Source: Brevibacterium picturae
GTDB lineage: Bacteria; Actinomycetota; Actinomycetes; Actinomycetales; Brevibacteriaceae
Assembly (NCBI RefSeq): GCF_030453725.1
Contig: NZ_JAKDJU010000146.1
Span: 1-7,520, forward strand
Reading direction: 5' to 3'
Length of the DNA stretch: 7,520 nucleotides
The notes beneath the pieces are model-generated. The model made no database searches. It was not told the origin of the DNA and worked only from the letters and a program-made list of their open reading frames with translations. Below are positions 1 through 5,781 of the stretch, one piece after another (within the stretch, counting starts at the first letter, position 1; each line of letters opens with the position of its first letter). The translations under genes were made by a program, and so were the position numbers.

Positions 1-1194
<1,194 letters not shown>

Positions 1195-1218
1195 GAGGCA
1201 GAGTTTCTGGGCATCGGA

Positions 1219-1246
1219 CGTCGGGCGTCGGTCGTCGGGCGTCGGT
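1219..1246. repeat. 14-bp exact tandem repeat, two copies
   Basis: The unit CGTCGGGCGTCGGT occurs at 1219-1232 and again directly after it at 1233-1246. It starts 25 bases after the sdaA stop codon. The unit itself contains the shorter repeat CGTCGG, so replication slippage in GC-rich DNA is the simplest origin. No function is suggested by the sequence. Confidence 0.85.
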
Positions 1247-1536
1247 TGCTGTGCGCGTAGGGGACTGAGCGCTGAACGAACGCGTCGGTCACCGGGAGTG
1301 TGTCCCCTGGCGCGGCTCGATAGGGCGTTGCCCGCGGAGCTCCTACTGGACACGACGGTGCCCGCTTGAGTCCTCCAAGTGGTTGCGTCGCCTGACTCGA
1401 GCCTTCAGCGTCAGAGCTGCCGCCCGGCGGGAACTTCTTCTCCGGTCAGTAGGCTGTTGGCGCCCAAGCGCCCAAACTTCCGATAAACGGTCAGCTGCGA
1501 GCATTCAGCCCGTCATGGCCCGCACCGGGTACTTAA

Positions 1537-1587
1537 GTGGTCATTCTGGTGCGCTTCTGCGGTCTATCAGGCGACCAGAATGACCAC
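1537..1587. repeat. 14-bp perfect inverted repeat with 23-base spacer
   Basis: GTGGTCATTCTGGT (1537-1550) is the exact reverse complement of ACCAGAATGACCAC (1574-1587), and three more pairs form outside after two mismatches (CTT at 1532-1534 with AAG at 1590-1592). The spacer is 23 bases and no T-run follows, so it is not a typical terminator. The core GAATGACC recurs at 1642-1649. It could be a dimer-binding operator, the ends of a very small repetitive element, or a structured RNA. No flanking target-site duplication is visible. Confidence 0.8.
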
Positions 1588-1670
1588 CCAAGCGTGCTGC
1601 AGCGCTCTGTGCCGCGCTGGAAAGGCCGTGTAAGCACGCTGGAATGACCGTTTGGGCCCACCGACACGAC

Positions 1671-1692
1671 CAGGACACGGGCAGGACACGGC
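1671..1692. repeat. 11-bp tandem repeat, two copies
   Basis: CAGGACACGGG (1671-1681) is followed directly by CAGGACACGGC (1682-1692), and a further partial CAGG starts at 1693. It lies in non-coding DNA and is probably a slippage product. Confidence 0.75.
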
Positions 1693-1772
1693 CAGGTCGA
1701 AACTCTGCGAGCGCGTGAAGCGTCATGAGGCCGCGCGTGAGGTCCCGTAAGCAAGGGTGCTTGGTGTGGATA

Positions 1773-1789
1773 ACAACGCGAAGCGTTGT
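1773..1789. other. Small hairpin, 7-bp stem with GAA loop
   Basis: ACAACGC (1773-1779) pairs perfectly with GCGTTGT (1783-1789) around a three-base GAA loop. No T-run follows. It lies about 230 bases upstream of ectA, so it could be an operator or part of an RNA; the role is unknown. Confidence 0.55.
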
Positions 1790-1798
1790 GGAACACCG

Positions 1799-1814
1799 TG
1801 GAACCGCTGTTCCA
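1799..1814. other. Small hairpin, 6-bp stem with CGCT loop
   Basis: TGGAAC (1799-1804) pairs with GTTCCA (1809-1814) around a four-base loop, ten bases beyond the hairpin at 1773-1789. The two together could form a tandem stem structure. No terminator tract is present and the function is unknown. Confidence 0.45.
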
Positions 1815-1979
1815 AAGGTGCCGAAATGTAACGAAACGATAACGAAGCGCTGCCCCGGCTTGAGCGCGGAGGAGCGCCCTGGCGCATCCCAGAGATGCCA
1901 TGGGGAAGCCCCGGTTCGGTATGTCGGGAACACGCGCGGGAATTGCGACTGAATGTGGCTTGAATCGCCGTTTTCGGAG

Positions 1980-2007
1980 TTGACGCTCATTCTCAGGTCG
2001 TTAGGTT
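1980..2007 (+). promoter_or_regulatory. Putative ectA promoter placed for a leaderless transcript
   Basis: A -35 hexamer TTGACG (1980-1985, five of six matches to TTGACA) is followed after 16 bases by TAGGTT (2002-2007), which fits the actinobacterial -10 pattern TANNNT. Only seven bases separate the -10 from the GTG at 2015, so transcription would begin at or next to the start codon. No good ribosome binding site precedes that GTG, which agrees with leaderless translation. This is a prediction from spacing and motif. Confidence 0.55.
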
Positions 2008-2014
2008 TGGTGGC

Positions 2015-2509
2015 GTGAGAAACGCAGTAGCTGAACCTCAAACGGAAACCGATGTCCGTACTCCAACCATGGAGGACGGACAACACATGTGGAGACTGGC
2101 TAAAGATTCGGCCGTTCTCGACCTCAACTCCTCGTACTCCTACATCCTGTGGTGTCGTGATTTCTTCGCCACCTCGACAATCGCGCGAATCGGCGGAGAG
2201 CCCGCCGGCTTCGTCACCGGTTACACCCGCCCGGATCGGCCCAACACGCTGATGATCTGGCAGGTCGCTGTCTCATCCGACTTCCGCGGACATGGATTGG
2301 CGAAGACCATGCTCAACGAGCTGGCCGATCGCACCAATTCGCTCCGCCTGGAGACGACGATCACCGATGACAACGACGCGTCGAACCGTCTGTTCCAGTC
2401 ATTCGCTGAGCAGCGTGGAGCGTCATGCGAACGACGTGCGCTGATCACCCCGGACCTCTACCCGGATGGCCACGACACCGAATTTCTGTACGAAATCGCA
2501 CCGCTCTGA
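2015..2509 (+). CDS. ectA: L-2,4-diaminobutyric acid N-gamma-acetyltransferase EctA
   Basis: Second step of ectoine synthesis: it transfers acetyl from acetyl-CoA to the gamma-amino group of L-2,4-diaminobutyrate made by EctB, giving the substrate of EctC. It is a cytoplasmic GNAT-fold enzyme. The 164 residues carry the family signature LDLNSSYSY (35-43), the beta strand WQVAVSS (82-88) and the acetyl-CoA pyrophosphate loop RGHGLA (91-96). They also show LETTITDDNDASNRLFQSF (112-130) and a typical C-terminal part with TEFLYEI. Length is normal. GTG at 2015 is chosen because it keeps about 18 residues before the conserved MEDG and sits just after a promoter. An ATG at 2069 would start the protein exactly at MEDG and is less likely. 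It is the first gene of ectABC, 180 bases before ectB. A 13-bp duplication covers its stop codon. Confidence 0.95.
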   Translation: MRNAVAEPQTETDVRTPTMEDGQHMWRLAKDSAVLDLNSSYSYILWCRDFFATSTIARIGGEPAGFVTGYTRPDRPNTLMIWQVAVSSDFRGHGLAKTMLNELADRTNSLRLETTITDDNDASNRLFQSFAEQRGASCERRALITPDLYPDGHDTEFLYEIAPL

Positions 2510-2529
2510 AGCACCTCTCTGAAGCACCG
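2504..2529. repeat. 13-bp near-exact tandem duplication across the ectA stop
   Basis: CTCTGAAGCACCT (2504-2516) is followed directly by CTCTGAAGCACCG (2517-2529), with 12 of 13 bases identical. The first copy contains the ectA stop codon TGA at 2507. Because the unit is not a multiple of three, the second TGA is in another frame. It is probably a slippage duplication. Confidence 0.8.
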
Positions 2530-2536
2530 CTGTAGA

Positions 2537-2553
2537 GCCTGGTGCCACCAGGC
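2537..2553 (+). other. Hairpin in the ectA-ectB gap
   Basis: GCCTGGT (2537-2543) pairs perfectly with ACCAGGC (2547-2553) around a three-base loop. No T-run follows, so it is unlikely to be an efficient intrinsic terminator. It could stabilise the 3' end of an ectA message or direct RNA processing between the cistrons. Confidence 0.6.
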
Positions 2554-2611
2554 GCCCTGGGAGTCAGATGATTCCGTCCAAGGGTGCCGACCGGCGACAG
2601 CCGTACCCGAA

Positions 2612-2621
2612 ACCGATCGGT
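2612..2621. promoter_or_regulatory. 10-bp palindrome ACCGATCGGT upstream of ectB
   Basis: This perfect palindrome lies about 70 bases before the ectB start. Its half ACCGATC also occurs in both arms of the long hairpin before ectC (GATCGGT and ACCGATC), so the two sites could share a DNA-binding protein. The motif is short in a GC-rich genome, and chance is a real alternative. Confidence 0.3.
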
Positions 2622-2675
2622 CGCGGCCACCGCCTCGGCGCTTGCTCACGAGGCAGGCGCGCAATCCAGAAGTCG

Positions 2676-2681
2676 AAAGGA
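2676..2681 (+). promoter_or_regulatory. Ribosome binding site of ectB
   Basis: AAAGGA lies eight bases before ATG 2690 and five before the in-frame GTG 2687. The spacing favours the ATG. The same AAAGGA motif precedes ectC. Confidence 0.75.
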
Positions 2682-2689
2682 CTTAAGTG

Positions 2690-3982
2690 ATGACCGAAAC
2701 TCCCAAGACAGACACTCCTGACATCTTCGAAACCCGCGAATCAGAGGTGCGAGGCTACTCGCGCTCCTGGCCCGCCACCTTCGCCAAGGCACACGGCGCG
2801 AAGCAGTGGGGCGAAGACGGCAAGGAATTCATCGATTTCTTCTCCGGCGCCGGAGCCCTCAACTACGGTCACAACAACCCCGTCGTGATGAACCCGCTGG
2901 TCGAATACCTCCAGTCAGGTGCAGTCTTGCACTCGCTGGACATGAAGACCCCGGCCAAGCGCGAGTTCCTCGAAACCTTCCAGGATCTCATCCTCAAGCC
3001 GCGCGGACTCGACTACACCGTGATGTTCCCCGGACCAACGGGAACCAACACCGTCGAGGCTGCCCTCAAGCTGGCTCGCAAGGTCACCGGTCGCCAGCAC
3101 ATGCTGTCCTTCACCAACGCGTTCCACGGCATGACCCTGGGATCGCTGTCGGTGACCGGCAACTCGATGAAGCGCGAAGGCGCAGGCATCCCGCTGACCA
3201 ACAGCTCGAAGATTCCCTACGACGACTACTTCGATGGCGAGATCCCTGACTTCCTGTGGCTCGAGAAGGTTCTTGAAGACTCCGGCTCAGGCGTCGACAA
3301 GCCAGCAGCTGTCATCGTTGAGACCGTGCAGGGTGAAGGCGGTCTCCGTGCCGCACGCGCCGAGTGGCTGCGCGAGCTGTCCAAGCTGACCAAGAAGCAC
3401 GACATCCTCCTCATCGTCGACGACGTCCAGGCCGGCTGCGGCCGCACAGGTTCGTTCTTCAGCTTCGAAGAGGCCGGCATCGAGCCCGATATCGTCTGCC
3501 TGTCGAAGTCGATCTCCGGTTCGGGTCTGCCGATGGCACTGACCCTGTTCCGTCCCGAGCTCGACGTCTGGGAATCCGGCGAGCACAACGGAACCTTCCG
3601 CGGCAACAACCCCGCATTCGTCACGGCGACCGCTGCGATCAAGAACTTCTGGGCCGACAACTCGTTCCAGAACGAACTGGCCGACACGATCGCCGCACTG
3701 CACCAGCGCCTCGACTCGATCGTGGAGAAGGCAGAGGGAGCGTCCATCCGTGGTCGCGGCCTGCTCGCCGGACTCCACTTCGAGGACGACGAGGTCGCCG
3801 GCAAGGTGGCAGCGGAAGCCTTCGACAACGGCCTGCTCCTCGAGACCTCGGGTCCCAAGGATGAGGTCACGAAGATCATGCCTCCGCTGACCATCTCCTC
3901 GCACGATCTGGAGCAGGGCCTCGACATCATCGAGGCTGCTGTGCTGAAGTTCGCTCCGGCCGCAGAACCTGCGGCGGTCTGA
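2690..3982 (+). CDS. ectB: L-2,4-diaminobutyrate transaminase EctB
   Basis: First step of ectoine synthesis: a PLP-dependent class III aminotransferase that moves an amino group from glutamate to L-aspartate-4-semialdehyde, giving L-2,4-diaminobutyrate and 2-oxoglutarate. The 430 residues are full length for the family. Visible marks are FSGAGALNYGHNNP (51-64), the PLP phosphate loop GPTGTN (115-120), TNAFHGMTLG (142-151), ETVQGEGG (211-218), the cofactor Asp in IVDDVQAGCGRTG (Asp244) and the Schiff-base lysine in LSKSISGSGLP (Lys273), followed by NGTFRGNNPAF. It resembles GABA and ornithine aminotransferases, but the sequence and the flanking ectA and ectC settle the identity. The start is ATG 2690 on ribosome-binding-site spacing; GTG 2687 would add one residue. 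The last codons (3960-3974) form a 6-bp hairpin just before the stop. The long gap before it suggests it might also have its own promoter, though none is clear. Confidence 0.97.
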   Translation: MTETPKTDTPDIFETRESEVRGYSRSWPATFAKAHGAKQWGEDGKEFIDFFSGAGALNYGHNNPVVMNPLVEYLQSGAVLHSLDMKTPAKREFLETFQDLILKPRGLDYTVMFPGPTGTNTVEAALKLARKVTGRQHMLSFTNAFHGMTLGSLSVTGNSMKREGAGIPLTNSSKIPYDDYFDGEIPDFLWLEKVLEDSGSGVDKPAAVIVETVQGEGGLRAARAEWLRELSKLTKKHDILLIVDDVQAGCGRTGSFFSFEEAGIEPDIVCLSKSISGSGLPMALTLFRPELDVWESGEHNGTFRGNNPAFVTATAAIKNFWADNSFQNELADTIAALHQRLDSIVEKAEGASIRGRGLLAGLHFEDDEVAGKVAAEAFDNGLLLETSGPKDEVTKIMPPLTISSHDLEQGLDIIEAAVLKFAPAAEPAAV

Positions 3983-4018
3983 GCCTGCTCCCAGCTGAGC
4001 GCGAGAGCCTGAAATACA

Positions 4019-4043
4019 GAGCCGCGGTGATGAGCCGCAGCTC
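4019..4043 (+). other. Hairpin in the ectB-ectC gap (upstream member)
   Basis: GAGC-C-GCGG (4019-4027) pairs with CCGC-A-GCTC (4035-4043) with one C/A mismatch and a seven-base loop. It lies 36 bases after the ectB stop and 22 bases before the much longer stem at 4066-4108. There is no T-run. Confidence 0.5.
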
Positions 4044-4065
4044 GACCCTGATACTTGAATGACGC

Positions 4066-4108
4066 GTTGCCGATGGATCGGTTGTTTCTCGACCGATCCA
4101 TCGGCAAT
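4066..4108 (+). promoter_or_regulatory. Long stem-loop between ectB and ectC
   Basis: TTGCCGATGGATCGGT (4067-4082) is the exact reverse complement of ACCGATCCATCGGCAA (4092-4107), a 16-bp perfect stem. A G-T and a G-C pair extend it inward to a five-base loop (TTTCT, 4085-4089), and another G-T pair can form outside. The ectC ribosome binding site starts 19 bases after it. No T-run follows, so a simple intrinsic terminator is unlikely. It may protect or process the message so that ectC is expressed at a different level, or as DNA act as an operator for a dimeric regulator. The structure is certain as sequence; its function is inferred. Confidence 0.8.
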
Positions 4109-4127
4109 CCGTCTGATACCCCAATTG

Positions 4128-4133
4128 AAAGGA
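4128..4133 (+). promoter_or_regulatory. Ribosome binding site of ectC
   Basis: AAAGGA lies six bases before ATG 4140 and fixes the ectC start there. The in-frame ATG at 4059 lies before the long stem-loop, has no such site, and would add 27 residues that do not belong to the family. Confidence 0.8.
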
Positions 4134-4139
4134 CCACGA

Positions 4140-4532
4140 ATGTACGTAGTCAACCGCGATGACCTCAATGAGACAGACCGCGATATCAAGTCGGAGACCT
4201 GGCGCAGCCGCCGCATGGTGCTGGGCAAGGAGCGCGTCGGATTCTCGCTCCACGACACCGTGATCTACGCCGGAACCACCTCGACCTTCCACTACCAGAA
4301 TCACGTCGAAGCCGTGTACTGCGTGCAGGGCAAGGGCACTCTGACCGATCTGGAGACCGGGAAGACCTACCCGCTGTCCGATGGCACCATGTACCTCCTC
4401 GACGGCAACGAGAAGCACACGGTCGTCGCCGATGAAGAGCTGCGCATGGCCTGCGTGTTCAACCCGCCGGTCACCGGCCGTGAGACCCACGACGAGAACG
4501 GTGTCTACCCGCTCATCGTCGAAGAGGACTGA
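4140..4532 (+). CDS. ectC: L-ectoine synthase EctC
   Basis: Last step of ectoine synthesis: it cyclises N-gamma-acetyl-L-2,4-diaminobutyrate by loss of water to ectoine, a cytoplasmic compatible solute against osmotic stress. It is a small cupin enzyme that needs a metal, probably Fe(II). The 130 residues are the normal length and begin MYVVNRDDL as usual. Glu57 (in YQNHVEAVYCVQGKG), Tyr85 (GTMYLLDGN) and His93 (EKHT) fall at the same numbers as the metal ligands I recall for the Paenibacillus lautus enzyme. VFNPPVTGRETHDENGVYPL (107-126) is the conserved C-terminal part. It lies 157 bases after ectB behind a strong stem-loop. No hydroxylase gene ectD follows here, so the window accounts for ectoine but not hydroxyectoine. 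The 200 bases to the next gene hold two weak 5-bp hairpins (4544-4557, 4601-4615) and no clear terminator. Confidence 0.97.
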   Translation: MYVVNRDDLNETDRDIKSETWRSRRMVLGKERVGFSLHDTVIYAGTTSTFHYQNHVEAVYCVQGKGTLTDLETGKTYPLSDGTMYLLDGNEKHTVVADEELRMACVFNPPVTGRETHDENGVYPLIVEED

Positions 4533-4732
4533 GGTCCTCCCGTGAGCTGAATAGCTCCATCGCCGAGGTGGCCCTCCGTTTGGTTGGTCACTGAAGCACC
4601 GTCCGACTTCCGGACACCAGAATTGGTGGTCACGGAACCGAGGCAAGTCCGCGTTGCGCGCGGCTTGAGCTTGGTCCCGTGGCCATCATTGTGTATTTCA
4701 GGCAGGGCGCTGTGGCGGCGAGCATCGGTGGT

Positions 4733-5728
4733 TCAGGAAGCCTGCGGGGCATCGACGGGAACGGCGTCAGCCGCTTCGTGTGAGCTGAAGGTGCGCCGGT
4801 AGGCGCCGGGCGGGACGCCGTATTCGGCGGCGAAGTGGGTGCGCAGATTGGCTGCGGTGCCGAGCCCGACACGCAGGGCGATGGCCTCGACGGTCAGGTC
4901 GGAACTCTCAAGGAGCTCCTGAGTTGCTTGCAGCTTCTCTCGCCGGAGCCATTCCTGGGGTGGGAGGTTGGTCCGACTGCGGAACTGGCGATTGAGCGAA
5001 CGGACGCTGACTCCGGCGTACCGTGCCATGGCTGTCACGGTGACATCGGCGAGATGCTCGCGCGCCCAGTGCTCGACATCGTCGTCCCTCGACGAGGCGG
5101 TGTGCGGCCGGTAGCGGATGAACTGAGACTGGCCCCCGTCCCGGTGCGGAGGAATCACGACACGGCGGGCCACCTCGTTGGCGATCGCAGCACCGAAGTC
5201 GCGGCGAACCAGTTCCAGGCTGAGGTCGATGGCGGCGGCACTGCCGGCAGAGGTCCACACGTCGTCGTGGACGTAGAGCACGCCGGGGTCAACGGTCACG
5301 CTCGGATAGAGGCGAGCCAGCGCCTCGGCGTGCATCCAATGAGTCGTGGCGCGGCGGCCGTCGAGAAGACCGGCTTCGGCCAGGACGAACGCCCCGGAGC
5401 ACAGAGAGACGATCCGGGCGCCGCGGGCGTGCTCCTGGACCAGTGCCTCCAGCAGTGCGGTGGGGGCGCCGTCGTGGACGTTCGCGCAGGCCGGGACGAT
5501 GATCGTATCTGCGTCGCTCAGCGCGTCGAGCCCACGGCCGTTGGGCACCTGCATCCCGAAGCCGATCGTGGTCTCCGGCGAGGTGCCGACGAGCTCGAAT
5601 TCATACCAATCAGGAGTGAGATCACGCCGATCGACCCCGAAGATCTCAGCGGCTCCGGCCAGCTCGAAGAGCGGTACCCCGGGCATGGCAACGATGACAA
5701 CCCTGCACGTGTCCGATTTCTTTCGCAT
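4733..5728 (-). CDS. GlxA-family transcriptional regulator (DJ-1/PfpI domain plus AraC DNA-binding domain)
   Basis: Predicted cytoplasmic transcription factor of 331 residues, typical for the family. The N-terminal half (about 8-190) is a DJ-1/PfpI-like domain: VVIVAMPGVPLFELAGAAEI, ADTIIVPA (73-80), the nucleophile-elbow Cys110 in SLCSGAFVLAEAG, RATTHW (126-131) and WTSAGSAAAIDL (158-169). The C-terminal part (about 218-318) is an AraC/XylS double helix-turn-helix, with VTVTAMARYAGVSVRSLNRQ near 229-248 and LTVEAIALRVGLGTAANLR near 278-296. Such regulators usually sense a small metabolite in the first domain; the ligand here cannot be told. ATG 5728 is chosen since MRKKS leads straight into the domain; GTG 5749 would add seven residues. 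Neither has a good ribosome binding site. It diverges from the exporter gene, which is its most likely target, and converges on ectC, though control of ect genes is not shown. Confidence 0.92.
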   Translation of the reverse strand: MRKKSDTCRVVIVAMPGVPLFELAGAAEIFGVDRRDLTPDWYEFELVGTSPETTIGFGMQVPNGRGLDALSDADTIIVPACANVHDGAPTALLEALVQEHARGARIVSLCSGAFVLAEAGLLDGRRATTHWMHAEALARLYPSVTVDPGVLYVHDDVWTSAGSAAAIDLSLELVRRDFGAAIANEVARRVVIPPHRDGGQSQFIRYRPHTASSRDDDVEHWAREHLADVTVTAMARYAGVSVRSLNRQFRSRTNLPPQEWLRREKLQATQELLESSDLTVEAIALRVGLGTAANLRTHFAAEYGVPPGAYRRTFSSHEAADAVPVDAPQAS

Positions 5729-5781
5729 AGCGACGAGTTTGCCACTCACGGTGGGGGCCGTTAATGGACAACTCTTGAGTT
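5729..5781. promoter_or_regulatory. Compact divergent regulatory region between regulator and exporter
   Basis: Two oppositely directed genes start 53 bases apart (32 if the regulator begins at GTG 5749). The space holds the palindrome AACTC-TT-GAGTT (5770-5781), directly against the exporter ATG, and the direct repeat ATGGACAA at 5764-5771 and 5782-5789, the second copy being the exporter's first codons. On the plus strand, TTGCCA (5739-5744) could be a -35 but no good -10 follows. On the minus strand, TTGTCC (complement of 5784-5789) followed after 17 bases by CATTAA gives a weak promoter. Binding of the GlxA-type protein to the palindrome would affect both genes; this is inference. Confidence 0.5.

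Larger units (their letters stand above)
1195..2014. other. Long gene-poor intergenic region between sdaA and ectA
   Basis: These 820 bases hold no reading frame with recognisable protein content on either strand; the open frames present have random-looking composition. What can be seen is two exact short tandem repeats (1219-1246, 1671-1692), a 14-bp inverted repeat (1537-1587), three copies of the core GAATGACC in either orientation (1539, 1578, 1642), small hairpins at 1773-1789 and 1799-1814, and the ectA promoter at its right end. No hairpin followed by a T-run marks an intrinsic terminator for sdaA. I saw no match to the ydaO (c-di-AMP) riboswitch or another class I know. A small RNA cannot be excluded. 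Confidence 0.7.

Noticed and set aside
1195..2014. Riboswitch such as ydaO upstream of ectA
   Set aside because: I could not find the conserved blocks, and the best promoter leaves no leader to hold one.
1541..2086. 181-codon open frame on the minus strand across the sdaA-ectA gap
   Set aside because: No domain or family pattern, composition like random translation of GC-rich DNA, it overlaps the ectA promoter and start, and it runs through the 1537-1587 inverted repeat.
4059..4139. Upstream ATG 4059 as the ectC start
   Set aside because: It would translate through the long stem-loop, has no ribosome binding site, and adds residues absent from EctC; ATG 4140 has AAAGGA at good spacing and gives a standard 130-residue protein.
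3226..4258. Two long open frames (303 and 323 codons) antisense to ectB and ectC
   Set aside because: Long antisense frames are expected opposite high-GC3 genes; neither translation resembles a protein family, while the plus strand carries clear ectB and ectC.
2506..4600. CTGAAGCACC occurring after ectA (twice) and after ectC (4591)
   Set aside because: The first two are one tandem duplication, and a further 10-base match in a window this size is expected by chance.
4533..4732. Intrinsic terminator between ectC and the convergent regulator
   Set aside because: Only 5-bp stems (4544-4557, 4601-4615) without T-runs on either strand; not enough to call a terminator.
4835..5764. 309-codon plus-strand frame opposite the GlxA-type regulator
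   Set aside because: Antisense shadow of a gene with clear domains; no recognisable motifs of its own.
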